From Longispora sp040681875 (GTDB taxonomy: Bacteria; Actinomycetota; Actinomycetes; Mycobacteriales; Micromonosporaceae): DNA of 64,000 nucleotides. The position numbers and the translations under genes are program-made. Positions 51,862-60,231 of the stretch are shown here, in pieces. The stretch lies in NCBI RefSeq assembly GCF_040681875.1, contig NZ_JBFAZP010000013.1, positions 191,196-255,195 on the forward strand, in the 5' to 3' direction. Below the pieces are notes generated by a model that ran no database searches, had not been told where the DNA came from, and saw only the letters and a list, made by a program, of their open reading frames with translations. The first letter of the stretch is position 1, and the number at the start of each line of letters is the position of its first letter.

Positions 51862-52838
51862 CGCGGGGTGGGGACCGTGGCCAGTACCGCGTCGAGCACG
51901 CCGTCCGGGGTGACGCCCTCGAGCTCGACCTCGGGGCGGACCCGGATCCGGTGCCGCAGGGTCGGCCGGGCGAGCGCCTTGACGTCGTCGGGGGTCACGT
52001 AGTCGCGGCCGGACAGCCAGGCCCACGCCTTGGACGTGTTGAGCAGGGCCGTGCCGCCCCGGGGCGAGGCGCCCAGCTCCAGCGACGGGGACTGCCGGGT
52101 GGCCCGGCACAGGTCGAGGATGTAGCCGAGCACCCCGTCGCTGACCTGCACGGCGCGGACGGCGGCCCGGGCGGCGTCGAGGTCGGCGACGGTGGCCACG
52201 GGCTTCACCGAGGACAGGTCGCGCGGGTCGAAGCCCTGGTGGTGGGCCCGGAGCACGGCGAGTTCGGCCTCGCGGCCGGGCAGGGACACGTTGAGCTTGA
52301 GCAGGAACCGGTCGAGCTGGGCCTCGGGGAGGGGGTAGGTGCCCTCGTACTCGATGGGGTTCTGGGTCGCGCAGACCACGAACGGGTCCGGCAGCATCCG
52401 TGCGACCCCGTCGACGGAGACCTGGCGCTCCTCCATGGCCTCCAGCAGCGAGGACTGGGTCTTCGGCGGGGTCCGGTTGATCTCGTCGGCGAGCATCAGG
52501 TTGGTGAAGACGGGTCCCTCGCGGAACTCGAACTTCGAGCTGTGCGCGTCGTAGATCAGCGAGCCGGTGACGTCGCCGGGCATCAGGTCGGGGGTGAACT
52601 GGACCCGCTTGGTGTCGATGGCCATCGCGGCGGCCAGGGTGCGCACCATGAGGGTCTTGGCGACGCCGGGGACGCCTTCGAGGAGCACGTGGCCCCGGCA
52701 GAGCAGGGCGATGAGCAGCCCGGTGACGACGGCGTCCTGGCCGAGGACGACCTTGCCGACCTCGGCCTGGAGGTTGGCGAGCGCCTCGCGGGCGCCGGGG
52801 GCCGCCGAAGCCTCGGGGGCCTGCTGGTGGTCAGTCAC
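51858..52838 (-). CDS. MoxR family AAA+ ATPase
   Basis: 326 residues, GTG at 52838 with GGGAGA upstream; overlaps the DUF4350 stop by 8 bases. Walker A GVPGVAKTLM, Walker B LMLADEINR, sensor 1 CATQNPIEYEGTYPLPEAQL, and ASPRGGTALLNTSKAWAW near the C-terminal. A chaperone-like ATPase that works on vWA/DUF58 proteins. Its neighbours DUF58 on one side and DUF4350/DUF4129 on the other form a conserved actinobacterial envelope operon. Confidence 0.95.
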   Translation of the reverse strand: MTDHQQAPEASAAPGAREALANLQAEVGKVVLGQDAVVTGLLIALLCRGHVLLEGVPGVAKTLMVRTLAAAMAIDTKRVQFTPDLMPGDVTGSLIYDAHSSKFEFREGPVFTNLMLADEINRTPPKTQSSLLEAMEERQVSVDGVARMLPDPFVVCATQNPIEYEGTYPLPEAQLDRFLLKLNVSLPGREAELAVLRAHHQGFDPRDLSSVKPVATVADLDAARAAVRAVQVSDGVLGYILDLCRATRQSPSLELGASPRGGTALLNTSKAWAWLSGRDYVTPDDVKALARPTLRHRIRVRPEVELEGVTPDGVLDAVLATVPTPR

Positions 52839-54234
52839 TGCGTGTCTCCCTGGTGGTGTCTTCCACAAGCTGGTCGATGGCGTCGGCCAGGGCGGTCAGT
52901 TCGGCGTCGGATTCGGGGACCGCCCCGTAGAGCAGGTCGTGCACGGCGTCGCCGGCCCACCCGGTGCGCGCGGCCACCGCGTCGACGATCTCGCCGGACC
53001 GGGCCCCGGCGGGCAGGCCGAGGGCGGGCACGAGGCGCAGCCGGGCCTGGGCGCGGACCGCGTCGAGGGCGGGTCCCCGGGCGCGGGCGCGGGCGTAGAG
53101 CCGGCCGCGTCCGGTGATGGTCTCGGTGCTGCGCACGACGACGGGCAGCCGTTCGGCGACGGGCGGGCCGAGCCGGCGGGCCCGGGCGAGGACGAGCAGC
53201 AGCCCGGCGACGGCGAGCCCGACGAGGGCGGCCCAGAACCAGGGCGGGAACGCGGCCCACAGCGGGTTGGGCGGCTCCTCGCCCTGGGGCTGCGGCGAGC
53301 TCTCGGGCCGGGGGCTCGACTTGCCGCCACCGCCACCGCCACCCCCGCCGCCCCGGGTGTCGGGGCCGACGATGTAGCAGGTGTAGGTGGGCTGCGGGGT
53401 CCCGGTCCGGGTCGGCGGGACGGTGCACCGTTCGGTGGGGCCGGGCGAGCCGGGCGGCAGGGTCACGCACACGACGCCGGGCACGCCCGGGGTGCCGCAG
53501 AGCTGGGGCCGGGGCGGTTCCGGGGCGAAGGTGGGGTCCGGGCTGCGGGACGGCTCGGCGAGGCTGTGCAGGTCGAGCCAGACGATCTTCGGGTACCGGC
53601 TGAGCAGCCCCACCGCGAGCCGCGCGTTGTCGTACTCGCCGATCCGTTCGTCGGTGAACGGGTCGGGCGCCCCGACGATGACGAGGTCGCCGCCGAGGTT
53701 GCCGGTGACGAGGACGTGGCCGTCGTAGCAGCTCCGGGCCCCGTCGAGCACGTACCGGCTGCGCCCGACCGCCGCCGGGCCGGCCCCGCCGAGGTCGCAG
53801 CCCCCCGGCCCGACGACCTCGGTGGCCCACCGTTCGCCGACGAGGCGGGGCGTGCCCTCGACGGTCTCGGCGGCGAGCGCGTCGAGGACGCCCTGGCCGG
53901 GCTGGACGAACACGACCCGGGTACTGGACGGCAGGAAGGACAACAGCCGGTAGAAGTCGGGTTCGAGGTACTCGGGCGCGGGCACGAACAGCGTCGCGTC
54001 CCCGTCCATGGCGTCGGTGACGGCGGCGCGCGCGGTGGTGTGCCGGACGACCCGCCGGCCGTCGGCGGTGAGCCGCCGTCGCAGTTCCGATCCGGCGAAC
54101 CGGTCGGCGCTCTGCGGGGACAGGAACGCGTCGTCGCTGGTGGAGGGGCTGTCGACGGCGTGGAACACGAGGGTGGCCACGACGAGGAGGACGGCGACGA
54201 TCAGCGGCGCGAACGTCTTCAACCGGGCCTTCAC
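52831..54234 (-). CDS. DUF4350 membrane protein
   Basis: 467 residues from GTG 54234 (VKARLKTFAPLIVAVLLVVA), overlapping the upstream stop (GTGA). A signal anchor, then an extracellular DUF4350 domain: LSPQSADRFAGSELRRRLTA, TLFVPAPEYLEPDFYRLLSF, and GTPRLVGERWATE. A run of ten Gly in a Pro/Ser-rich stretch precedes a second membrane helix (FWAALVGLAVAGLLLVLARA) and a cytosolic tail of about 110 residues. Role unknown, associated with MoxR. Confidence 0.9.
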   Translation of the reverse strand: MKARLKTFAPLIVAVLLVVATLVFHAVDSPSTSDDAFLSPQSADRFAGSELRRRLTADGRRVVRHTTARAAVTDAMDGDATLFVPAPEYLEPDFYRLLSFLPSSTRVVFVQPGQGVLDALAAETVEGTPRLVGERWATEVVGPGGCDLGGAGPAAVGRSRYVLDGARSCYDGHVLVTGNLGGDLVIVGAPDPFTDERIGEYDNARLAVGLLSRYPKIVWLDLHSLAEPSRSPDPTFAPEPPRPQLCGTPGVPGVVCVTLPPGSPGPTERCTVPPTRTGTPQPTYTCYIVGPDTRGGGGGGGGGGKSSPRPESSPQPQGEEPPNPLWAAFPPWFWAALVGLAVAGLLLVLARARRLGPPVAERLPVVVRSTETITGRGRLYARARARGPALDAVRAQARLRLVPALGLPAGARSGEIVDAVAARTGWAGDAVHDLLYGAVPESDAELTALADAIDQLVEDTTRETRSD

Positions 54235-54839
54235 AGCTGCTCCCCGAGGGTGCGCATCCGGGCGTCCAGCTCGGCGGTGGCGGCCCGGTCGCCGTACCAG
54301 ATGTCGGAGAAGATCCGGGTCGCCTCCCGCAGCGGCGCGTCGGCCGGGGGGAGCGCGGCGCCGGCGGCGGCGGCGAGTTCGGTGACGGTGGAGCCGGGCT
54401 GGGGGCTGATCACGCCCCGGTCGGCGAGCCGGCGGATCATGCCCCGGAGCCGCTCGCGCACGGCCTCCGCGTACCGCCCGGCGGCGGCGTACTGGTCGGC
54501 GAGGGACAACAGCACCTCGGCGGGGAGTTCGGGCAGCGCGTCGTCGGGGCCGTGGGTGACGTCCGCGATGGTGACGACCTTCGCGACCTTCGCGGGCTTC
54601 GGTCGGCGTCTCCACGGCCAGCGCAGCCGGGGCCGCCACCGGGCGAGCCGCCGGACGCCGCGCACGACCGCCGCGCCGGTCCGCCGGGCGGTGGCCAGCC
54701 ACTGCCGCCACCAGCGCAGGGCGGCGATCAGCACCAGCGAGCCGAGGATCAGGGCCGCGCACAGGCCGGCGACGCCGCCGGGGAACCAGTCGGCGATGTC
54801 CGCGACCAGCGCGGTCCACCACCGGGCGAGAGCGCTCAC
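54231..54839 (-). CDS. DUF4129 membrane protein
   Basis: 202 residues, GTG at 54839, overlapping the upstream stop (GTGA). One N-terminal membrane helix (GVAGLCAALILGSLVLIAAL), an Arg/Trp-rich juxtamembrane stretch (RWRPRLRWPWRRR), and the DUF4129 C-terminal domain with YAEAVRERLRGMIRRLADRG followed by PGSTVTELAAAAG and WYGDRAATAELDARMRTL. Common partner of MoxR and DUF4350. The long upstream frame is a shadow. Confidence 0.9.
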   Translation of the reverse strand: MSALARWWTALVADIADWFPGGVAGLCAALILGSLVLIAALRWWRQWLATARRTGAAVVRGVRRLARWRPRLRWPWRRRPKPAKVAKVVTIADVTHGPDDALPELPAEVLLSLADQYAAAGRYAEAVRERLRGMIRRLADRGVISPQPGSTVTELAAAAGAALPPADAPLREATRIFSDIWYGDRAATAELDARMRTLGEQL

Positions 54840-55744
54840 CGCTGGCGCCCGAGCGGGGTGTGCGGCTGGTCCGGGTAGTCGGCGTCCGACGGCATCCGGG
54901 TGGGCGGGTGGTAGGAGTCCGGCGGGCGGAAGGCCGGGTTCGGGGTGGCCGGCCCCGGCGGGAGCTGGCCGGTGCCGGCCGGCGCCGGGGTGAGCACGTC
55001 GTCCACGGGCCGCCCCGTCGCCCGGGCCCGGCCGAGTTCGATGTCGAGGCCCTCGACCCGGATCCGGTTCTCCAGGTGCAGGACGACGTCGAGGCAGGCC
55101 AGGGCGGGGTACGCGATCCCGTTGACGAGGACCCAGACCCCGGCGGTGACGATCGGGTCGGAGATGTCGAACAGCCTGTCGAGCACCGTCGTGCTGGCCG
55201 CGGCGACCGCGATCCGGATGCCGAGCCACGCGCCGTAGCCGAGGATCCGGATCATGCCGGCGCGCAGGCTCCCGGCGGTGACCAGCCGGAACGACCGGCC
55301 GATCGAGCCGGCGGCATTGTCGACGGCGGCGACGGGCACCGCGAGGCCGAACAGCGCGTAGACCACGAACCACGGCGCGCCGAGCAGGAACGCGGCGACC
55401 AGGGTGACGACGGCGACGGCCACGGCGGTGAGGACGGGGCCGACGAGGCCACCGGGGGTGCCGCCGAGCGCGGTGCGGGCGGCCCGGCCCGCGTACACCG
55501 TGAGCAGGCCGATCGCGAGGCTCTCGAAGCCGAGTCCGCAGGCCAGCCAGGGCAGGTAGCTCAGCGGCTCCTCCCAGAACGGCAGCCGGGCCGCCCACAG
55601 CGGGGCGAGGGCGCACTGTTCGACGAGGGCGAGGAGCAGGCCGAGGGCGAGCAGGGGTTTGGCCCGGTTGCGGAGCAGGTCGGCGGCGGAGTCTAGGAGC
55701 TCACCGACGGCGAGGGGCCGGTCGGGCAGCGCGACGGACCCCAC
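54836..55744 (-). CDS. multi-pass membrane protein of the moxR operon
   Basis: 302 residues, GTG at 55744 with GGGGG a few bases upstream. Six hydrophobic segments: ALGLLLALVEQCALAPLWAA, LACGLGFESLAIGLLTVYAG, VGPVLTAVAVAVVTLVAAFL, PWFVVYALFGLAVPVAAV, then two more; the C-terminus is Pro-rich and ends in YPDQPHTPLGRQR. In related genomes such genes are annotated as glycerophosphoryl diester phosphodiesterase membrane-domain proteins; here no phosphodiesterase motif is visible, so it is called only by topology. First gene of the five-gene operon. Confidence 0.85.
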   Translation of the reverse strand: MGSVALPDRPLAVGELLDSAADLLRNRAKPLLALGLLLALVEQCALAPLWAARLPFWEEPLSYLPWLACGLGFESLAIGLLTVYAGRAARTALGGTPGGLVGPVLTAVAVAVVTLVAAFLLGAPWFVVYALFGLAVPVAAVDNAAGSIGRSFRLVTAGSLRAGMIRILGYGAWLGIRIAVAAASTTVLDRLFDISDPIVTAGVWVLVNGIAYPALACLDVVLHLENRIRVEGLDIELGRARATGRPVDDVLTPAPAGTGQLPPGPATPNPAFRPPDSYHPPTRMPSDADYPDQPHTPLGRQR

Positions 55745-55900
55745 GGCTACCCCCGTTCACCAGAATTGAGCGGCCCTCATCTTGGCATGGGCACGCGAAT
55801 CGCGCCGTCCCCCGTCCGGGCGGCGGCTCGGGGGCGGCGTCGACTCAGGCCCGGGCGCGGAACCGGCGGCCCGGGGCTCCGACACCGGGCCGGTGACGGG

Positions 55901-56560
55901 TCAGTTCTCCTTGAGGAAGCACTGCGCCTCGAACGCGGCCGCCTCCTCGTCCCCGGCGCGGATGGCCTCGACGAGCCGGCCGTGGTCCACGTACCCCTCT
56001 GGAGTGAGTTCTTCGCCGATCACCCGGTGCAGGCTGGCGCGCAGGGCGGTGCCGAAGTCGGCGTAGAGGTCGGCGAGCACCTTGTTGTGCGCGGTGGCGA
56101 CGACGATCTCGTGCAGCGCGGAGTCGGCCTCGACGAACGCGGCCGCGTCGCCGGTGGCCCAGATCTCCTCGCGCCGGGCCAGAGCCAGATCGAGAGCCTC
56201 GAGATCCTGAGGGGTACGCCGCCGCGCCGCCAACCGCGCCGCCTCCACCTCGAAGGCCCGGCGCACCTCCAGCACGTCGCGGAACTCGGCGTCGGCGATC
56301 CGGCGCGCGACGGCCGAGGACAGCTCGCTGGCCGCCCGGACGTAGGTCCCGGAGCCCTGGCGGCAGTCGAGGAGCCCGGCGTGCGAGAGGGCCTTGACGG
56401 CCTCGCGCAGGGTGTTGCGGCCCACTCCGAGCTGGGCGGCGAGCTCCGGTTCGGGCGGGATCCGGGCGCCGACCGGCCATTCCCCCTTGGTGATCTGCTC
56501 GCGGAGCTGGTTGATGACCTGGCCGACCAGCGGAGATCGTGCCGTCGTCTCCAGTGGCAT
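55901..56560 (-). CDS. FadR-subfamily GntR transcriptional regulator
   Basis: 219 residues from the ATG at 56560 (MPLETTARSPLVGQVINQLR), GGGAG upstream; an in-frame GTG three codons earlier is less likely. N-terminal winged HTH: PPEPELAAQLGVGRNTLREA, VKALSHAGLLDCRQGSGTYV. C-terminal FCD ligand domain with VLEVRRAFEVEAARLAARRR and SALHEIVVATAHNKVLADLY (Asp/His metal site D-x3-H). Ligand unknown. Divergent from an MFS exporter 49 bases away, which it probably controls. Confidence 0.93.
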   Translation of the reverse strand: MPLETTARSPLVGQVINQLREQITKGEWPVGARIPPEPELAAQLGVGRNTLREAVKALSHAGLLDCRQGSGTYVRAASELSSAVARRIADAEFRDVLEVRRAFEVEAARLAARRRTPQDLEALDLALARREEIWATGDAAAFVEADSALHEIVVATAHNKVLADLYADFGTALRASLHRVIGEELTPEGYVDHGRLVEAIRAGDEEAAAFEAQCFLKEN

Positions 56561-56582
56561 CACACACACTCCCTATCCCAAG

Positions 56583-56593
56583 TCATCCCATGA
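56583..56593. promoter_or_regulatory. candidate GntR operator
   Basis: TCAT-CCC-ATGA perfect dyad in the 49-base gap between the divergent regulator and MFS genes; it ends four bases before the MFS -10 element. Confidence 0.4.
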
Positions 56594-56596
56594 TTC

Positions 56597-56602
56597 TACG
56601 AT
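56597..56602 (+). promoter_or_regulatory. -10 element, leaderless start of MFS gene
   Basis: TACGAT ends 7 bases before ATG 56610; no RBS. Confidence 0.5.
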
Positions 56603-56609
56603 TACCCCC

Positions 56610-57827
56610 ATGACCACGGTAACCGTAGAGCCCAGCAACCGACGCTTCGCGATCGAGGGCACCGGGCTGGTGCTCCTCGGGATCGTGCTCGTCGCCCTCA
56701 ATCTTCGCCCGGCGGTGACCAGTCTGGGAGCGCTGCTCGACGAGGTGCGCGCGGGGCTGCACCTCTCGGGCACCATGGCCGGCCTGATCACCACCCTCCC
56801 GGTGCTGTCGTTCGCGGCCTTCGGGTCGATCACGCCCCGGCTGGCCCGCCGGTTCGGGCCGCACCGGATCCTGTCCTCGGCCGTCGCACTGCTCTCCCTG
56901 GGCCTGCTCGCCCGGGCGCTCACCGACTCCGCGTGGGTCTTCTTCGGCACCAGCGCGCTGGCCCTCGCCGGGATCGCCTCCGCCAACGTCCTGCTCCCGG
57001 GCCTGGTCAAGCGACACTTCCCGACCAAGGTCGGCCTGGTCACCGGCGTCTACACCATGACCCTGACCCTCGGCACCGCCATCGCCGCGGCCACCACCGT
57101 GCCGATGGCCAACGCACTCGGCGGCTGGCACTGGGGCCTGGCGGTCTGGGCCGCCGTCGCCGCGATCGCCGTCCTGCCCTGGCTGTTCCTCCGCCGGCAC
57201 GACCGGGCCGGCCTGGCCACCACGGTCGCCGCGTCCCCGGTGAAGCCCGCCCGCACCAGGATCGGCTGGGCGCTCGCCGTGTTCTTCGGCGCCCAGTCGC
57301 TCAGCGCCTACGTCGTGATGGGCTGGCTGCCCCAGCTCTACCGGGACGCCGGCTTCTCCGCCCAGACCGCCGGCCTGCTGGTCGCCGGGCTGATGGCGAT
57401 CGGCGTGCCGCTCGCGCTGTTCATGCCCGCGCTCGCCGCGCGCCGGCCCGACCAGCGGCCGGTCGTGCTCGTGCTCGTGACCGCCACCGCCCTCGGCTAC
57501 CTCGGACTGATCTTCGCCCCGCACGCCGGCGCGCTGCTGTGGACCGTGCTCCTGGCCGTCGGCCAGAGCGCCTTCCCGCTCACCCTGGCGATGATCGGAC
57601 TGCGCAGCCGGACCCCGGAGGGCACCGTGACGCTGTCGGCGTTCGCCCAGAGCGCCGGGTACCTGATGGCGGCCGCCGGCCCCATGCTGGTCGGCGCGCT
57701 GTACACATCGACGCACAGCTGGTTGCTCCCGCTGGTGTTCCTACTCGGTATCGTGGTCCTCCAGGGCGCTGTCGGAATGGTGGCCGGCCGGCCCCAGTAC
57801 CTGGAAGATGCCCGTTTGCGGGATTGA
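56610..57827 (+). CDS. CynX/NimT-type MFS transporter
   Basis: 405 residues from the ATG at 56610 (MTTVTVEPSNRRFAIEGTGL). Twelve membrane helices. The first helix has LVALNLRPAVTSLGALLDEV and the loop ITPRLARRFGPHRIL, typical of the CynX/NimT (cyanate permease, 2-nitroimidazole exporter) subfamily, with VKRHFPTKVGLVTGVYTMTL in the middle. Direction and substrate unknown. The divergent FadR-type regulator suggests induction by the transported compound. Confidence 0.9.
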   Translation: MTTVTVEPSNRRFAIEGTGLVLLGIVLVALNLRPAVTSLGALLDEVRAGLHLSGTMAGLITTLPVLSFAAFGSITPRLARRFGPHRILSSAVALLSLGLLARALTDSAWVFFGTSALALAGIASANVLLPGLVKRHFPTKVGLVTGVYTMTLTLGTAIAAATTVPMANALGGWHWGLAVWAAVAAIAVLPWLFLRRHDRAGLATTVAASPVKPARTRIGWALAVFFGAQSLSAYVVMGWLPQLYRDAGFSAQTAGLLVAGLMAIGVPLALFMPALAARRPDQRPVVLVLVTATALGYLGLIFAPHAGALLWTVLLAVGQSAFPLTLAMIGLRSRTPEGTVTLSAFAQSAGYLMAAAGPMLVGALYTSTHSWLLPLVFLLGIVVLQGAVGMVAGRPQYLEDARLRD

Positions 57828-57899
57828 TGATCTCAAGATGATCACCCATCCTTGCCCGGGTAACCTTGGCCGCCCCGAGTAGATGGAAATATGTAACCC

Positions 57900-58589
57900 A
57901 TGAGAGCTCGCGTACTGGTGGTCGACGACGACCCGGCACTGGCCGAAATGTTGGGCATCGTGCTGAGGAGTGAGGGTTTCGCGCCCTCCTTCGTCGCCGA
58001 CGGCGAACGTGCCCTACCGGCATTCCGGGAGGCGCGCCCCGACATCGTGCTCCTCGACCTGATGCTGCCCGGCATGAGCGGCATCGACGTGTGCCGGCTG
58101 ATCCGCGCCGAGTCCGGCGTGCCGATCGTCATGCTGACCGCGAAGAGCGACACCGTGGACATCGTCCTGGGCCTGGAATCGGGCGCGGACGACTACGTGG
58201 TGAAGCCGTTCAAACCCAAGGAACTGGTCGCCCGGGTCCGCGCCCGGCTGCGGCAGGGCGGGGACAACACGCCCGAGGTGCTCACCGTCGGACCGGTCGG
58301 TTCCCAGGTGATCATCGACGTGCCCGCGCACACCGTCATCCGGGAGGGCGAGGAGGTCAAGCTCACCCCGCTGGAGTTCGACCTGCTGGTGGCCCTCGCG
58401 CGCAAGCCGCGCCAGGTGTTCACCCGCGAGGTCCTGCTCGAGCAGGTCTGGGGCTACCGGCACGCCGCCGACACCCGGCTGGTCAACGTGCACGTCCAGC
58501 GGCTCCGCGCGAAGATCGAGCGCGACCCGGAGCGGCCGGAGATCATCCTGACCGTCCGCGGTGTGGGGTACAAGGCCGGCGTCGCATGA
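57900..58589 (+). CDS. mtrA: response regulator MtrA
   Basis: 229 residues, ATG at 57900. OmpR family: receiver domain with acidic pocket at Asp9-11, phospho-acceptor Asp53 (DIVLLDLMLPGMSG), Thr/Ala and Lys (KPFKPKELVARVRARLRQGG) switch residues; C-terminal winged helix with EVKLTPLEFDLLVALARKPR and QVFTREVLLEQVWGYRHAAD. Master regulator of cell division, wall hydrolases and dnaA/oriC control in actinobacteria. Stops one base before mtrB. Confidence 0.98.
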   Translation: MRARVLVVDDDPALAEMLGIVLRSEGFAPSFVADGERALPAFREARPDIVLLDLMLPGMSGIDVCRLIRAESGVPIVMLTAKSDTVDIVLGLESGADDYVVKPFKPKELVARVRARLRQGGDNTPEVLTVGPVGSQVIIDVPAHTVIREGEEVKLTPLEFDLLVALARKPRQVFTREVLLEQVWGYRHAADTRLVNVHVQRLRAKIERDPERPEIILTVRGVGYKAGVA

Positions 58590-58590
58590 C

Positions 58591-60231
58591 ATGCGCCTCC
58601 TGACAGTCCTGTACGACAGGGGCGCCGCCCAGCTCATCCGGGCCTGGCGGCGCTCCCTGCACTTCCGCGTCGTCTCCGTGACCCTGGTGTCCTCGACGCT
58701 GCTCGTCGTGACCTTCAGCTGGCTGCTGGCCTCGCAGATCACCGCCGCGCAGGTCGGCTCCCGGCTGACCGAGGCGCAGAAGCAGCTGGAACAGGGCCGG
58801 TCGTACCTGGAACCGCAGTTCCGGGACCGGGGCGACGCGGCCGACCCCGGGCTCAACGGCTTCCTGCGGTACGCGACGGCGCTGCTCGTCCCGGCCGACC
58901 CCACCGCGTACTACGTGCTCCTGGAGCCGACCAACAAGGACTTCCTCAAGGCCGTCAAGCCGCAGTCCCCGCAGATCGAGGACACCAGGGCGGCCCAGGA
59001 CGCCGTGCCCGCGGACCTGCGCCAGACGATCGAGCACTCGCGGAAGAGCGCGTACCAGTACGTGCGGGCCGACCCCGACGGGCGGGGCGAGCGGCCGTTC
59101 ATCGTGGTGGGCACCACGGTCAACTCCGCGATGGGCCAGTACTCGTTGTTCTACCTCTACCCGCTCGACGAGCAGGTGGACTCCGCCAGCTCCGTGCGGA
59201 CCACGGTCTTCGTCGCGGGCCTGGCCCTCGTGCTGCTCCTCGCGCTGCTGTCCGCCCTGATCACCCACCTCGTGGTCGGCCCGGTCCGGATCGCCGCGCG
59301 CACCGCCCAGCGGCTGTCCGCCGGGCTGCTGGACCAGCGGATGGAGGTGCGCGGCGAGGACGACCTCGCGGCGCTCGCCACCAGCTTCAACCAGATGGCC
59401 GCCAACCTCCAGCGCCAGATCAACCGGCTGGAGGAGATGTCGCGGCTGCAACGCCGGTTCACCTCCGACGTGTCCCACGAGCTGCGCACGCCGCTGACCA
59501 CGGTGCGGATGGCCGCCGACATGCTCTTCGCGAACCGCGAGGACTTCGACCCGCTGGCCGCCCGCAGCGCCGAACTGCTCCAGGCCGAACTGGACCGGTT
59601 CGAGGACCTGCTGACCGACCTGCTGGAGATCAGCCGGTACGACGCCGGGTTCGCCGTCCTCGACACCGAGGCCGTGGACCTGGTCCCCATCGTGAACCGG
59701 GTCGTGGAACGCCTGCGCCCGCTGGCCGACCGCGCCAACGTCGAACTGCGCACCGTCGTCCCCGACGAGCCCGTCATCGCCGAGGTCGACCCGCGCCGGA
59801 TCGAACGCGTCCTGCGCAACCTCGTCGGCAACGCCGTCGAACACGGCGAGGCCCGGCCGGTCGTCGTGACCCTCGCCGACGGCGACGGCGCGGCGGCCGT
59901 CACGGTCCGCGACCACGGCATCGGGCTCAACACCGGCGAGGACAAACTCGTGTTCAACCGGTTCTGGCGGGCCGACCCGTCCCGGGCCCGGCAGACCGGC
60001 GGCACCGGCCTGGGCCTGTCCATCAGCCTGGAGGACGCCCGGCTGCACGGCGGCTGGCTGGAGGCCTGGGGCGCGCCGCAGCTCGGCGCGCAGTTCCGGC
60101 TCACCGTGCCGCTGCGGGCCGGCGACCGGCTGCTGTCCTCGCCGCTGCCCCTCGTTCCCGAGGACGCCGAACCGCGGCTCGGGCCGATCCCGCCCGACGA
60201 ACCCTCCCGGGGAGTACGCCATGCGTCGTAG
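58591..60231 (+). CDS. mtrB: sensor histidine kinase MtrB
   Basis: 546 residues, ATG at 58591, one base after mtrA. First membrane helix VTLVSSTLLVVTFSWLLASQ, extracellular sensor region, second helix VFVAGLALVLLLALLSALIT, HAMP domain, H-box FTSDVSHELRTPL with His296, and ATPase N and G boxes (NLVGNAVEHGEARP; DHGIGL; GGTGLGLSISLEDARLHGG). Phosphorylates MtrA. The gene end overlaps lpqB by 11 bases. Confidence 0.98.
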   Translation: MRLLTVLYDRGAAQLIRAWRRSLHFRVVSVTLVSSTLLVVTFSWLLASQITAAQVGSRLTEAQKQLEQGRSYLEPQFRDRGDAADPGLNGFLRYATALLVPADPTAYYVLLEPTNKDFLKAVKPQSPQIEDTRAAQDAVPADLRQTIEHSRKSAYQYVRADPDGRGERPFIVVGTTVNSAMGQYSLFYLYPLDEQVDSASSVRTTVFVAGLALVLLLALLSALITHLVVGPVRIAARTAQRLSAGLLDQRMEVRGEDDLAALATSFNQMAANLQRQINRLEEMSRLQRRFTSDVSHELRTPLTTVRMAADMLFANREDFDPLAARSAELLQAELDRFEDLLTDLLEISRYDAGFAVLDTEAVDLVPIVNRVVERLRPLADRANVELRTVVPDEPVIAEVDPRRIERVLRNLVGNAVEHGEARPVVVTLADGDGAAAVTVRDHGIGLNTGEDKLVFNRFWRADPSRARQTGGTGLGLSISLEDARLHGGWLEAWGAPQLGAQFRLTVPLRAGDRLLSSPLPLVPEDAEPRLGPIPPDEPSRGVRHAS

